From: a bacterium
GTDB lineage: Bacteria > 4484-113 > JAGGVC01
Direction of reading: 5' to 3'
Assembly: GCA_039961635.1 (NCBI GenBank)
Contig: JABRWB010000037.1
Coordinates: forward strand, 1 to 64,000
DNA: 64,000 bases
A model generated the notes under the pieces. The model did no database searches and had not been told where the DNA came from. It saw nothing but the letters and a program-made list of their open reading frames with translations. The translations under genes were made by a program, and so were the position numbers. Numbering within the stretch: position 1 is the stretch's first letter; every line of letters begins with the position of its first letter. Shown here one piece after another: positions 7,684-17,148 of this stretch.

Positions 7684-8165
7684 GCCGTCACCCTTTCGCG
7701 GCGCTTGAACGCGTGGCACAGCGCGACCGCGACCGCGTCTATTTCGTCGTCTGCCAATTTTTTCACGTCGAGACCTGTAAGACGCGCGACCATGAACGCG
7801 ACCTGCGACTTGTCCGCCTGGCCGTTGGACGTTATCGCCTGCTTGACCGCGACGGGCTTGTATTCGAACACCGGAAGTCCGGCCTGCGCGGCCGCGAGCA
7901 AAATCACGCCGCGCGCCTGCGCGACGCCGATTGCGGTTTTAACGTTTCTTGAGAAATAAATTTCCTCGACCGCGACCGCTTCCGGGAAATAATCAACTAT
8001 TGCCTGGCGGACGCATTCATGTATCAAGGCCAGCCGCTCGGCGAAATCGCATTCAGGATTTGTTTCTTCAAGCGCGCTGTACGCAAGCGACACCGTGCTT
8101 CCCGCGTAGTCCACTACGGCAAGCCCCATCCTGTGATAACCAGGGTCGATGCCGAGGACGCGCAC
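7680..8165 (-). CDS. ruvC: Crossover junction endodeoxyribonuclease RuvC
   Basis: Resolves Holliday junctions by paired nicks. The 161-residue RNase H-fold protein shows the acidic catalytic set: Asp7 (VLGIDPGYHRMG), Glu67 or 68 (AVEEIYFSRN) and the C-terminal pair in ADDEIDAVAVALCH. The GTG start at 8165 overlaps the yebC stop as TAGTG, while the long upstream extension of the frame runs through yebC and is not coding. Part of yebC-ruvC-ruvA. Confidence 0.96.
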   Translation of the reverse strand: MRVLGIDPGYHRMGLAVVDYAGSTVSLAYSALEETNPECDFAERLALIHECVRQAIVDYFPEAVAVEEIYFSRNVKTAIGVAQARGVILLAAAQAGLPVFEYKPVAVKQAITSNGQADKSQVAFMVARLTGLDVKKLADDEIDAVAVALCHAFKRRERVTA

Positions 8166-8917
8166 TATCCGGCCGCCTTCTCCAAGATTTCGTCGTCCAT
8201 CTCCCAGTTGGCCGAAACGCTTTGAACATCGTCCAGGTCTTCGAGCGAATCCATCAGCCTGAGCAACTGCGACGCCGTTTTCTCGTCGCTGATGGGAACC
8301 GTACTTTTGGGCACAAGTACGAGATCGGCGGCGTTCAACTCGATTTCCTTGCTTTCGAAAAACTGGCGCGCAGCGCCGAAGCACTCCGGCTTGCTGGTTA
8401 CGACGTAAACATCGCCTTCCAGAGAATAGTCGTCGGCGGGGGATTCGAGAACTAGTTCCATAATCGAGTCTTCGTCGAAACCTTCGGCCGGTATTTCGAA
8501 TCGCCCCTTGCGCTCGAACATCCAGGAAACGCATCCCGTTTCTCCCAGGTTTCCTCCCGACTTTGAAAACGCGTGACGAATATCGGATACCGCGCGATTG
8601 CGGTTATCCGTAAGCGCCTCGACGATCACCGCGACGCCTCCCGGGCCGTACCCTTCGAAAATAATCGTTTCGTACTTCGTGCCGCCCGCGCCGCCGGAGC
8701 CGCGGGCAATCGCGCGCTCGACCGTATCCTTGGGCATATTGGCGGCGCGCGCCTTTTCCAGCATCGTCTTGAGCGCGGCGTTGTTCTCCTCGTTCGCGCC
8801 GCCTTCACGCACCGCCACGACGATGTCGCGGATGATTTTGCTGAAGAGCGCACCGCGTTTTGCGTCCTGCGCGCCCTTGCGATGTTTGATGCTTGACCAT
8901 TTGTTGTGACCGCTCAT
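8165..8917 (-). CDS. yebC: YebC/PmpR family protein (translation or transcription factor)
   Basis: A 250-residue YebC-family protein beginning with the signature SGHNKWSSIKHRKGAQDAKR and containing the conserved GGTKYETIIFEGYGPGGVA segment (about residues 96-114). Family members have been described as DNA-binding regulators and, more recently, as factors that relieve ribosome stalling at proline-rich sequences. Placement directly upstream of ruvC is widespread in bacteria. TAGAAT about 26 bases before the ATG could be its own -10 box, with AAGGG as ribosome site. Confidence 0.93.
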   Translation of the reverse strand: MSGHNKWSSIKHRKGAQDAKRGALFSKIIRDIVVAVREGGANEENNAALKTMLEKARAANMPKDTVERAIARGSGGAGGTKYETIIFEGYGPGGVAVIVEALTDNRNRAVSDIRHAFSKSGGNLGETGCVSWMFERKGRFEIPAEGFDEDSIMELVLESPADDYSLEGDVYVVTSKPECFGAARQFFESKEIELNAADLVLVPKSTVPISDEKTASQLLRLMDSLEDLDDVQSVSANWEMDDEILEKAAG

Positions 8918-8962
8918 ACCCTTACACCATCCAACCGATTCTACCGCGGATTCCGCGTGTCG

Positions 8963-10504
8963 CTAGCGCGCGTATTCCACCTCGCGCACCTCGCGGATCA
9001 GCGTCACCTTGATCATCCCGGGGTATTCGAGCTCCTGCTCGATTTGCCGCGATATCTTGCGGCAGAGATCCCAGGCAAGCACGTCGTCCACCACATCGGG
9101 CTTGACAAGCACCCGAAGCTCCCGTCCCGCCTGGATCGCGAACGCTTTGTCCACGCCCGTGAACTTGCTCGCAACCTCCTCCAGCTTGGTCAGGCGCTGA
9201 ATATAACTTTGCAGCGCCTCGCCGCGCGCGCCGGGCCGCGACGCGGACAATGCGTCGGCAACCTGAACGATCGCCGCCTCCAGCGTCATCTCGATGTCGC
9301 CATGATGCGCGCCTATCACGTTGCACACGATCGGATTTTCATTGTATTTGCGTGCAAATTCCATGCCCGCGGCCGGGTGGCTTCCTTCCTGCTCCGCGAC
9401 TATCGCCTTGCCGATATCGTGCAACAAACCGCCGCGCTTCGCGTATTTCGGCTTGATACCAAGCTCGGCAGCGATCAGCCCGGATAGGTGCGCGACTTCC
9501 ACCGAGTGTTTTAACACGTTTTGGCCGTAACTGGTGCGGAATTTGAGCTTTCCGAGAAGCTTGATTATTTCCGGATGGACGCCGCTGATTCCAGTCTGAA
9601 AGCACGCTTCCTGACCGGCCTGCCAAACTATCTCCTCCACCTCTTGCTGCACTTTTTCAACGATTTCTTCCACTTTGGCCGGGTGGATTCGGCCGTCGGT
9701 AACGAGACGCTCCAAGGATAGGCGCGCGATTTCGCGCCTCACGGGATCGAAACAGGAAAGCACGACAACGCCCGGAGTATCATCGATAATCACGTCCACT
9801 CCGGTCGCGGCCTCGATAGAGCGGATGTTCCTGCCCTCGCGCCCGATTATCCTGCCTTTCATTTCGTCGTTCTTGAGCGTGATAGTGGAAATGATCGCTT
9901 CGCTGTAATGGTCTACCGTCGTACGCTGCATGGCTTCGACGATAAGCTGGCGCGCGCGCGCCGCCGCGTTCTGCCGCGCCTCCTCCTCGAGTTCGCGCGT
10001 CATCTTGGCGATTTCGTATTCCGACTGCTCGCGCGCCTTGGCGAGAACGATGCTCTGGGCTTCGTCCTTGCTCATTCCCGCGATTTTTTCCAAAAGGCCT
10101 TCGACTTCGGACCGCCGCGCTTCCGCTTCGCGATCCTTCGCTTCGGCATCCTCAAGCGTCTTGTCGGCCTGCTGAAGCTTGCGCTCCAGCCGATCCAAAT
10201 TTTTCTGAAGTCGTTCTTCCTGGCGGTAGAGCGACTTTTCCTTGTTCTTTATTTCGCGCTCCAGGTCTTTGGCTTCCCGTTGCGCCTGCTGAACTATCCT
10301 CTGGGCTTCTTCCTTCCCGTCCGCTATGCGTTTCTTGGCTTCTGCGGATGCCCTTTCGAGCTCCATCTTCGCTTTCTCGGTAGCTTCTCCAAGAATCTTT
10401 TCCGCTCTTCGGCGGTTTAGGACGGGACAAGTCAGGAAGTGCCCGATCGCCGCGCCTATTATGAACCCCAAAAGGCTCAAGGCGCCTATCAGTACACCTG
10501 GCAT
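8963..10504 (-). CDS. rny: Ribonuclease Y
   Basis: Membrane-anchored endoribonuclease that initiates mRNA decay in bacteria lacking RNase E. The 513 residues show an N-terminal membrane segment (GALSLLGFIIGAAIGHFL), a long charged coiled coil about residues 30-190, a KH domain (GRIIGREGRNIRSIEAATG) and an HD domain with LLHDIGKA. Length and order match the family. It follows recA by 45 bases in a rimO-pncC-recA-rny arrangement similar to that of many Firmicutes. Confidence 0.96.
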   Translation of the reverse strand: MPGVLIGALSLLGFIIGAAIGHFLTCPVLNRRRAEKILGEATEKAKMELERASAEAKKRIADGKEEAQRIVQQAQREAKDLEREIKNKEKSLYRQEERLQKNLDRLERKLQQADKTLEDAEAKDREAEARRSEVEGLLEKIAGMSKDEAQSIVLAKAREQSEYEIAKMTRELEEEARQNAAARARQLIVEAMQRTTVDHYSEAIISTITLKNDEMKGRIIGREGRNIRSIEAATGVDVIIDDTPGVVVLSCFDPVRREIARLSLERLVTDGRIHPAKVEEIVEKVQQEVEEIVWQAGQEACFQTGISGVHPEIIKLLGKLKFRTSYGQNVLKHSVEVAHLSGLIAAELGIKPKYAKRGGLLHDIGKAIVAEQEGSHPAAGMEFARKYNENPIVCNVIGAHHGDIEMTLEAAIVQVADALSASRPGARGEALQSYIQRLTKLEEVASKFTGVDKAFAIQAGRELRVLVKPDVVDDVLAWDLCRKISRQIEQELEYPGMIKVTLIREVREVEYAR

Positions 10505-10549
10505 AACACACCGCCTGTCTTGAATGATTGATCACGTTCATTTCCCCGG

Positions 10550-11581
10550 TCAGGCTTCCGCCTCGGTCGCGCCGGCTTCGGTGACGATCTCGATGCCGGC
10601 CTTTTCCAGGATTTTGCCGCGGATTTCGGCGAAGAGCTTGGGATCGTCCGCAAGCACCTGCTTCGCGTTTTCCCTTCCTTGGCCGAGCTTCTCGTCGCCG
10701 TAGTTGTACCAGGAGCCGCTCTTCGTAACGACACCCATTTCCACGGCCAAATCCAGCAAATCCCCGGTACGCGAAATCCCCTGACCGAAAATAATGTCGA
10801 ACCGCGCGCGCTTGAACGGCGGCGCGACCTTGTTTTTTGCGATCTTGCCTTCGACGATATTGCCTATAACCTCGTTGCCGACCTTTACGCTGTCCACCCG
10901 CCGCACTTCGATCCGCACGGAAGAGTAGAATTTAAGAGCGCGCCCGCCGGGCGTGGTCTCGGGATTGCCGAAGACGATTCCTATTTTCTCACGTACCTGA
11001 TTGATGAAAATCAGAATCGTGTTGGACTTATGGACGATCGCGGTCAACTTGCGAAGCGCCTGGCTCATCAGGCGCGCCTGGAGCCCCATGTGCGCGTCTC
11101 CCATCTCGCCCTCGATTTCCGCCTTCGGGACGAGAGCGGCGACGCTGTCCACTGCGATAACGTCTATCGCGCCGCTTCGCACCAGCATCTCGCAAATCTC
11201 GAGCGCCTGCTCTCCGGTATCCGGCTGTGAAATCAGCAGCTCGTCAATGTTCACGCCCAGCCTTGCCGCGTATTCGGGATCGACAGCGTGCTCCGCGTCG
11301 ATAATCGCGGCGCGGCCGCCCAGCTTTTGCGCCTCCGCGATGCAATGAAGCGCAAGCGTGGTTTTGCCTCCCGCCTCCGGCCCGTAAATCTCCACGATTC
11401 TTCCGCGCGGCAATCCGCCCACTCCAAGAGCGAGATCCAGCGCAAGGCTGCCCGTGGAAATGACCGCGGTCCGCACGATCGGCTTTTCGCCGAGCTGCAT
11501 TATCGAACCTTTTCCGAACTGCCGCTCGATCTGGGCTTTCGCAGCTTCAAGCGCCTTGTCCTTGTCAGCTTTCGAACTCAT
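10550..11581 (-). CDS. recA: Recombinase RecA
   Basis: Strand-exchange ATPase and LexA co-protease. The 343-residue protein has the Walker A loop as GPEAGGKTT (most RecA have GPESSGKTT), Walker B ([14 protein letters not shown]), the L2 region with GNPETTPGG and a short acidic tail. AAGGAG lies a few bases before the ATG. TACGAACGATT at 11597-11607, just upstream, resembles the sequence over the lexA promoter and may be an SOS operator. Confidence 0.97.
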   Translation of the reverse strand: MSSKADKDKALEAAKAQIERQFGKGSIMQLGEKPIVRTAVISTGSLALDLALGVGGLPRGRIVEIYGPEAGGKTTLALHCIAEAQKLGGRAAIIDAEHAVDPEYAARLGVNIDELLISQPDTGEQALEICEMLVRSGAIDVIAVDSVAALVPKAEIEGEMGDAHMGLQARLMSQALRKLTAIVHKSNTILIFINQVREKIGIVFGNPETTPGGRALKFYSSVRIEVRRVDSVKVGNEVIGNIVEGKIAKNKVAPPFKRARFDIIFGQGISRTGDLLDLAVEMGVVTKSGSWYNYGDEKLGQGRENAKQVLADDPKLFAEIRGKILEKAGIEIVTEAGATEAEA

Positions 11582-11648
11582 TCCTATCTCCTTGCGTACG
11601 AACGATTAATTCAACTGCACGAAAAACACCAGCAAATCCGATGCTAAT

Positions 11649-12152
11649 TCAGGTTTTTGCAGCGCCCGCAGCCGACTGGAAACCCTCCAGCAGCATTTCG
11701 AGCGCCTTTTTTGCGGCCTGAATCCGCACTTGGTTGCGATCACCTGCAAAAACGAATCGGCGGGAATCCGCGCCGCGCGGACAAGCCGTTGCAATGTAAA
11801 CGAGTCCGACGGGCTTTTCCTCGGTGCCTCCGTCCGGACCGGCAATGCCGGTGGTCGCCACCGCGAACGAAGCACCGAACGCCTTTCGCGCTCCCTGGGC
11901 CATCTGCTCCGCGACAGCCGCGTCAACCGCGCCGTTTCGCTCGATCAACTCGGGATCAACTTCAAGCAGGGCCGTTTTTGCTTCATTCGCGTACGCGACG
12001 ACGCCGCCCTTGAAATAGGCGCTGGAACCCGGAACGGATGTGATTGCGGCCGCGATTTTCCCGCCCGTGCAGGATTCGGCAACCGCAAGCGTCGCGCCCG
12101 TACCGGTCAGGATCTTATGAAGCCTGGCCGCGAGTTCGGCAACCTCGTTCAT
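11649..12152 (-). CDS. pncC: Nicotinamide-nucleotide amidase (CinA C-terminal family)
   Basis: Deamidates nicotinamide mononucleotide to nicotinate mononucleotide in NAD recycling. The 167-residue protein corresponds to the CinA C-terminal domain only, with [16 protein letters not shown], the [11 protein letters not shown] segment and [19 protein letters not shown]. The N-terminal molybdopterin-like domain of full-length CinA is absent. GGAG precedes the ATG. It lies between rimO and recA, where full CinA is common. Confidence 0.93.
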   Translation of the reverse strand: MNEVAELAARLHKILTGTGATLAVAESCTGGKIAAAITSVPGSSAYFKGGVVAYANEAKTALLEVDPELIERNGAVDAAVAEQMAQGARKAFGASFAVATTGIAGPDGGTEEKPVGLVYIATACPRGADSRRFVFAGDRNQVRIQAAKKALEMLLEGFQSAAGAAKT

Positions 12153-12203
12153 TTCACTCCTTTTCCGGAGAGGAAAAGACCGCGGGCCGCCGGGCCGACG
12201 AGT

Positions 12204-13616
12204 TCAGCCTATGAACGCCGCTTCAAGATCGTAAGGATGCGCTTTGGTTATGCGCACAAGCGCAAATTCCCCGGTGGGCCTTCGCTCCCGCGAATGCACG
12301 TAAGTGACGCCGTCGATTTCGTGCGCGTCACGATAGCTCCTGCCGAGGTACACATAGCCCTTCCCGTCGACCTTCCTTCGCTCATAGATCAATATCCTGG
12401 ACGTTTGACCGACCAGTTGCTCGTTCTTCAGCCTAGCAACCTCCTGCTGCGCCTGCATCAGAAGGTTACGCCGCGCTTGCTTCTCCTCCTCGGAGATAGC
12501 TTCGTTCTCCTGGTACGCAGGAATGCCGGGATGATTCGAGAAGGGGAACACCCCTAAACGATCGATGAAGCCTTCCTTGACGAACTCCAAAAGTTCGCGG
12601 AAATGCGCTTCGGTTTCACCCGGATAACCCACAACCAGGTTTGTACGTATAATCGCGCCGGGAACTTCCCGGCGAATCGTCGAAAGACAACCGATTATAG
12701 CACGCTTGTCGCCGATCCGGCGCATGGCGCGCAAAATATCGTCGCTGACATGCTGTATCGGGATGTCAAAATATGGCAAAAGCCGCTCGGGATTGGCCGC
12801 AACCTGCGCTAAAACGGCGTTTGTGACCTTGTTTGGGTACAAATACATCGTCCTGACCCAGAAATCGCCCGGAATCGCGGCCAATCGCGCGTAAAGCGCG
12901 GGCAAATCCTCGCCGTCGGCGCGCCTGTCCTTGCCGAAATGCGTGCTGTCCTGGCTTATAAGCACGATTTCGCGGACGCCCGAAGCGACCAGCGCCTCGA
13001 CTTCGCCTGCAATGCTCGCGATCGTCCGGCTGCGGAATCTGCCGCGGATGCTAGGTATGCAGCAGAATTGGCAGGTGTGGTTGCAGCCCTCGGCGATCTT
13101 GACGTAGGCCATCCCCGGCGGGGTGCTGCGGATCCGCGGCCCGGCACCGTCGTAAAGGAAGCTCGGAAGCGGGACGCTCTGCCCGACGGTGATCCGCTCG
13201 CCGTGCTCCAGCTCCTCAAGCACTTCGGGAAGCTTCATCACGTCGTTCGGCGTCATGAATGCGTCGACGAACGGGTACTTCTCGGCCGCTTTGTCCTTCA
13301 TGTATTGCGGGAGGCAGCCGGAGACAATCAGCCGGCTGCACCGGCCGTCGCGTTTGTAGCGCGCCGCGTCGCGGATGTTGCGGTCGGCTTCCTCGACCGC
13401 GGGGCCGATGAACGCGCAGGTGTTGACTACGAGGATGTCTGCTTCCTCTATACGGTTGGTTATGCGGAAGCCGCTGACCTCGGCCTGGCCGAGCATAAGC
13501 TCCAGATCGAGCTGATTCTTTGGGCAACCGAGGCTGATGAATCCGATCGTCCGGACGCGCGCGGGCTGCGCGGATTGCGCGCGTCGCTGGCCGGATTGAA
13601 CATGTACCGGGTTCAT
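12204..13616 (-). CDS. rimO: Ribosomal protein S12 methylthiotransferase RimO
   Basis: Radical SAM enzyme that adds a methylthio group to the conserved Asp of ribosomal protein S12. The protein has the N-terminal UPF0004 domain (FISLGCPKNQLDLE, with NTCAF and SGCLPQY supplying the second cluster's Cys), the radical SAM motif CNHTCQFCCIP and a C-terminal TRAM domain (about the last 65 residues). The frame stays open to 13796, but that extension overlaps hicB's promoter. ATG 13616 is the first start close to the family N-terminus although it lacks a good ribosome site, so a nearby GTG is possible. Confidence 0.92.
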   Translation of the reverse strand: MNPVHVQSGQRRAQSAQPARVRTIGFISLGCPKNQLDLELMLGQAEVSGFRITNRIEEADILVVNTCAFIGPAVEEADRNIRDAARYKRDGRCSRLIVSGCLPQYMKDKAAEKYPFVDAFMTPNDVMKLPEVLEELEHGERITVGQSVPLPSFLYDGAGPRIRSTPPGMAYVKIAEGCNHTCQFCCIPSIRGRFRSRTIASIAGEVEALVASGVREIVLISQDSTHFGKDRRADGEDLPALYARLAAIPGDFWVRTMYLYPNKVTNAVLAQVAANPERLLPYFDIPIQHVSDDILRAMRRIGDKRAIIGCLSTIRREVPGAIIRTNLVVGYPGETEAHFRELLEFVKEGFIDRLGVFPFSNHPGIPAYQENEAISEEEKQARRNLLMQAQQEVARLKNEQLVGQTSRILIYERRKVDGKGYVYLGRSYRDAHEIDGVTYVHSRERRPTGEFALVRITKAHPYDLEAAFIG

Positions 13617-13694
13617 AAGGTGGGTAAGGATAGCATTTGTCCCGCGGTCGGATCCTTGGTGGCCAAATGCAACACCCGCCCCGGCAATTTCGGT

Positions 13695-13700
13695 TATAAT
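13695..13700 (+). promoter_or_regulatory. -10 box of hicBA
   Basis: TATAAT 16 bases before the chosen hicB start at 13717. No convincing -35 hexamer. Confidence 0.4.
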
Positions 13701-13716
13701 CAGTATGAAGGATTTG

Positions 13717-13926
13717 ATGACCGAAATCGTATTCATGGTGGAAGAGGATCCGGACGGCGGATACTCCGCTTGCGCGGTCGGCCAAGCCATCTTCACGCAG
13801 GCTGACAGTTTGGAGGAACTTCACGAAATGGTGCGCGACGCAGTCAAATGCCATTTCGATGAGGATGATGGGATGCCGAGAGCAATCAGGCTGCATTTCG
13901 TGCGTGACGAAGTAATTGCTGTCTAG
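13717..13926 (+). CDS. hicB: HicB-family antitoxin
   Basis: A 69-residue HicB-like protein with the typical start TEIVFMVEEDPDGGYSA and the helix SLEELHEMVRDAV. HicB proteins neutralise the RNase HicA and repress their own operon. This one lacks the C-terminal DNA-binding domain of longer HicB. ATG 13717 is preceded by AAGGA; ATG 13705, only four bases after the -10 box, is unlikely to be in the transcript. The following hicA is disrupted, so the antitoxin now appears to be an orphan. Confidence 0.78.
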   Translation: MTEIVFMVEEDPDGGYSACAVGQAIFTQADSLEELHEMVRDAVKCHFDEDDGMPRAIRLHFVRDEVIAV

Positions 13927-13928
13927 CA

Positions 13929-14165
13929 ATTAAGCTTCCAAGAAATCTCTCTTCCGGTAAACTGATTGCCGCGCTTGAGCGACTAGGTTATAGGCGCATC
14001 AGGCAAGCTAGCAGCCATGTTTGACTAGCTCGAAACGGTCATAAAATTACTGTCCCTGCGCATAATCCCATCAAAACGAAAACGCTTTCCAGTATTATCA
14101 GGGAAGTAGCACAACATTTGGGGATGAGCAAAGAAGCGCTAATTGAACAAATCATCAACATCTGA
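13929..14165 (+). pseudogene. hicA: hicA toxin, inactivated by an in-frame TGA
   Basis: The frame from 13929 reads as a HicA mRNA interferase (KLPRNLSSGKLIAALERLGY, then RQASSHV, then LARNGHKITVPAHNPIKTK) through 78 codons to TGA 14163-14165. It is interrupted by TGA at 14022-14024, directly after the catalytic His segment SSHV, where homologues usually carry Arg; CGA to TGA is a single transition. No ATG, GTG or TTG is available at the expected N-terminus (the codon there is ATT), so the start may also be lost. Ordinary use of TGA as a stop elsewhere argues against recoding. Confidence 0.8.
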
Positions 14166-14223
14166 TTAATTGCATCGCGCGTTATGCGGTTGATTGTATC
14201 GAGTTAAGAAGACATTGGAAGGA

Positions 14224-14661
14224 CTATTCCTCCAACCCCTTTATTTTTTCCACCCGCGCCTCGTGCCTGCCGCCTTCGAACTGTGCGCCAAGGAATATTT
14301 CGATCAGCTCCATCACGTCGTCGTGCGACTGGCGCTCGTTCGAGAACGTGATCACGTTCGCGTCGTTGTGTCGCTTTGCGTACTCCGCGATCCACCTGTC
14401 CCACAGCGGCGCGGCGCGCACGCCCTTAATCTTGTTCGCAGCGATGGCGACGCCCACCCCGCTGCCGCAGAACAGGATGCCGATGCTGCCGGGATCGGCC
14501 GCAACCTTGCGTCCAACGTCCGCGGCCTGGTCGGGATAGTCCACGCTTTCGGTAGTGTCCACGCCGCAGTTGACAACCTCGTGGCCCTGTTCCTGCAGCC
14601 ATTGCATCACGTGCTTCTTTAGCGGGACACCGCGGTGATCGTTGCCGATGTAGATTTTCAT
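14224..14661 (-). CDS. rpiB: Ribose 5-phosphate isomerase B
   Basis: Interconverts ribose 5-phosphate and ribulose 5-phosphate. The 145-residue RpiB/LacAB-family protein has YIGNDHRGVPLKKH, the SVDYPDQA loop and the catalytic Cys in ILFCGSGVGVAIAANK, with His in AKRHNDANVI. TAAAAT lies nine bases before the ATG, so the leader would be very short. Monocistronic, divergent from murB. Confidence 0.94.
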   Translation of the reverse strand: MKIYIGNDHRGVPLKKHVMQWLQEQGHEVVNCGVDTTESVDYPDQAADVGRKVAADPGSIGILFCGSGVGVAIAANKIKGVRAAPLWDRWIAEYAKRHNDANVITFSNERQSHDDVMELIEIFLGAQFEGGRHEARVEKIKGLEE

Positions 14662-14764
14662 AGGAAGTTAATTTTACCATCGGACCGGCGGCGCGAGCCC
14701 GGTTTGGCCATTATTCCAGCTCGGAGTAGAATATTTGTCGGTTTGTATCGCTGATTGATTTGAA

Positions 14765-15760
14765 TTGGAAGCGAACGTAGCGCGAAAGTCAAAGAAGCAA
14801 CGCGGCCTGGACGAGCTGGCCGGGGCGCTGGCGCGCGCGGGCGTCGAGTTCGAACGCGGCGTTCCGCTCGCCCCGTTCACTACTTTCAAAATCGGCGGGC
14901 CGGCGGGGATCGTCGCCTATCCGTACGATACAGACCAGGTTGCGGCCGCAGTTGCGTCGTCCGCGGCGCTCGGCGTGCCCTACATAGGCCTCGGCTGGGG
15001 ATCGAACGTGCTGGTGGACGACGCGGGCTTTCCTGGGCTTGTCGTCACGACACGTAAGATGACGTATCTTGAGCGCGACGGCGCGGTCATTCGCGCGGGA
15101 GCGGGGGTGTGGCTGCCCGACGTGACCGAGTTCGCATTCGAAAACGGGCTATCCGGGATGGAGGAGCTTTGCGACGTGCCGGGCAGCCTGGGCGGCGGCG
15201 TGTATATGAACGCCGGGTGCTACGGCCGCTCCATCGGCGACATACTTATTGATGTGACCTGGGTGGAGCGCGACGGAACGGTCGTATCGAAAACACGCGA
15301 CGCGGTTTACCTGGGATACCGCGAGAGCGAGTTCACCGGCACCGAAAGGCTGATAACCGAGCTTTCCATCGCGCTTACGCCGGGGAAGGACGCGGCGGCG
15401 ATCCGCGCGCGGATGGACGAAATAAAAACCATCCGCTCGACGCGGTTTCCGCAGAATTACCCGAACTGCGGAAGCGTGTTCAAGCGAGTCGACCTGGACG
15501 CCGCGGCGCCGTTCGTGGAGAAAGACGGGACGGGCGCGTATTCGGCCGGCTATTACATAGAGCGCTGCGGACTCAAGAACGAAAGGCGCGGCAACGCGCA
15601 AATCAGCAGCTTGCACGCGAACTTCATCGTGAATTTGGGCGGCGCGACCGCGGCGGACGTACGCGCGTTGATCGAGCTGGCGCAGGCGCGCGTGAAGGAG
15701 CAATACGGCATCGAACTTGCAAGGGAAGTGAATTACTTGGATGCATCCGGGAGACATTGA
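14765..15760 (+). CDS. murB: UDP-N-acetylenolpyruvoylglucosamine reductase MurB
   Basis: FAD/NADPH enzyme giving UDP-N-acetylmuramate. The 331-residue protein shows the FAD-binding loop (APFTTFKIGGPAG and GLGWGSNVLV), PGSLGGGVYMNAGCYG, the proton donor region NCGSVFKR (the catalytic residue would be this Ser) and a C-terminal substrate domain of type II size. The start is TTG 14765; no better start or clear ribosome site is visible. No other mur gene is adjacent. Confidence 0.93.
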   Translation: MEANVARKSKKQRGLDELAGALARAGVEFERGVPLAPFTTFKIGGPAGIVAYPYDTDQVAAAVASSAALGVPYIGLGWGSNVLVDDAGFPGLVVTTRKMTYLERDGAVIRAGAGVWLPDVTEFAFENGLSGMEELCDVPGSLGGGVYMNAGCYGRSIGDILIDVTWVERDGTVVSKTRDAVYLGYRESEFTGTERLITELSIALTPGKDAAAIRARMDEIKTIRSTRFPQNYPNCGSVFKRVDLDAAAPFVEKDGTGAYSAGYYIERCGLKNERRGNAQISSLHANFIVNLGGATAADVRALIELAQARVKEQYGIELAREVNYLDASGRH

Positions 15761-15771
15761 GGGGGAATAAA

Positions 15772-17148
15772 TTGCGCCCGAATTTAAACGAACTCATTTT
15801 AAGGGCATATTACGCGGCCGCGCCGGTCATGCAGCCCGGATACGCGCGCGGGCGCGAGTGGTGCAGGAAAATGTGGCGGCTTCCCGTTCAGGAGTACGAA
15901 AGGCAGGCGCTTGCCCGCCTTTTCAAGCTTGTCTCCGTATTCAAAAGCCGCGGCATCTCGCTTGAACCCGACTTTGAAATGGACGGCGGTATTCGCGGTT
16001 TCGAGGATCTGTGCGCGCTGCCGGTGCTCACCAGGGAAAAGCTGCGCGAATTGTTCGCGAAGTTGAAAACAAGGTACGACGGCAATCCGATTTATTTCGA
16101 GCGCGGAACAGGAGGTTCCACCGGCGAGCCCGTTTACCATTTCAGAAGCAAACTTGACGACGACGAAAACCGCGGAGCGACCCACGAGGCGATGACCGTT
16201 GTGGGCTGGCGGCCATGGATGAAAACGTTCAGCCTGTGGGGGAGCGACCGGGACATCGGCATCTTCGCCGCGAAAAAGTCGGGCCTGCGGAGGTTTCTCG
16301 ATCCGCTGACCGTATTCGGAGGATTCAGTCCCACGAGGGATGTTTACATTCGCTTTTTGGAGACGGTGAAGAAAAATCCGGGCTGCGCCGTATACGGTTT
16401 TTCCGGACTGCTTGAAGAATGCTGCAGGATCGCGGCCGAGGAAGGAATTTCGATCCCTCGCGGTACGGTAAAGGCGGCATGGGTCGGGGCCGAGGTTCTC
16501 ACCGACCGGCTGCGAGCCGAATTCGCGCGGGTGTTCGGCGCGCCGATCAGGGATCATTACGGAAGCAGGGAAGCAAGCTCGATTGCGGTCGAGTGCGAGT
16601 ACGGCACGCGGCATGTCAATCCCAGGTACATCGTCGAAAGCCAACGCTGCGCGGATCTGGATGCAAACGGCGACACCGGAATGCTGCTTGTCACCGACCT
16701 GATGAACACCGCCACTCCGATGATCAGATACGAAATCGGGGACCTCGGCTCGGTGAATTTCACAGAATGCAAATGCGGCAGAAGCGGGCAGGCCCTGCCC
16801 CTGCTTGTGGGCAGGAGGGCGGAGCTTGTGGAGCTGCCTTCTGGACGCAAGACGACGCCGCTGTTTTTCAACCATTTGCTTAAGGAATACGATGCGATAA
16901 GGAAATTCCAAGTGGCGAGAATCGCGGACTTTAAATACGAACTGCGGTATTGCGGCGGCGATCTCGATTCCAAATCGCGAACCGAAATTATTGAATGCTC
17001 CAGAAAAATCCTGGAGGAAGCCGAATTCGAGATTGTCAGAGCGGAAAATCTCGCTCTATCGCCGCACGGAAAATTAATCCAATACCGCGATGAGCGAAAA
17101 CCGAAACCATATGCGAATTATGAAAAAGGAGCCGGCATAATTGGCTAG
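15772..17148 (+). CDS. CapK-like adenylate-forming enzyme (phenylacetate-CoA ligase family)
   Basis: ANL-superfamily protein of the PaaK/CapK branch, about 458 residues. It has the ATP loop GTGGSTGEP, the DHYGSREASSIAVEC region and the RYEIGDLG hinge, with a Cys-rich CKCGRSG segment typical of this branch. Members in sugar loci are thought to activate a carboxylic acid for attachment to a polysaccharide; the substrate is unknown. TTG 15772 has GGGGGA six bases upstream; an alternative TTG at 15757 overlaps murB. It overlaps the next glycosyltransferase by eight bases, so they form one operon. Confidence 0.8.
   Translation: MRPNLNELILRAYYAAAPVMQPGYARGREWCRKMWRLPVQEYERQALARLFKLVSVFKSRGISLEPDFEMDGGIRGFEDLCALPVLTREKLRELFAKLKTRYDGNPIYFERGTGGSTGEPVYHFRSKLDDDENRGATHEAMTVVGWRPWMKTFSLWGSDRDIGIFAAKKSGLRRFLDPLTVFGGFSPTRDVYIRFLETVKKNPGCAVYGFSGLLEECCRIAAEEGISIPRGTVKAAWVGAEVLTDRLRAEFARVFGAPIRDHYGSREASSIAVECEYGTRHVNPRYIVESQRCADLDANGDTGMLLVTDLMNTATPMIRYEIGDLGSVNFTECKCGRSGQALPLLVGRRAELVELPSGRKTTPLFFNHLLKEYDAIRKFQVARIADFKYELRYCGGDLDSKSRTEIIECSRKILEEAEFEIVRAENLALSPHGKLIQYRDERKPKPYANYEKGAGIIG

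Noticed and set aside
14022-14024. hicA TGA as a selenocysteine codon
   Set aside because: The position is normally Arg or another non-redox residue, no redox motif surrounds it and the start codon is missing too; a pseudogene is simpler.
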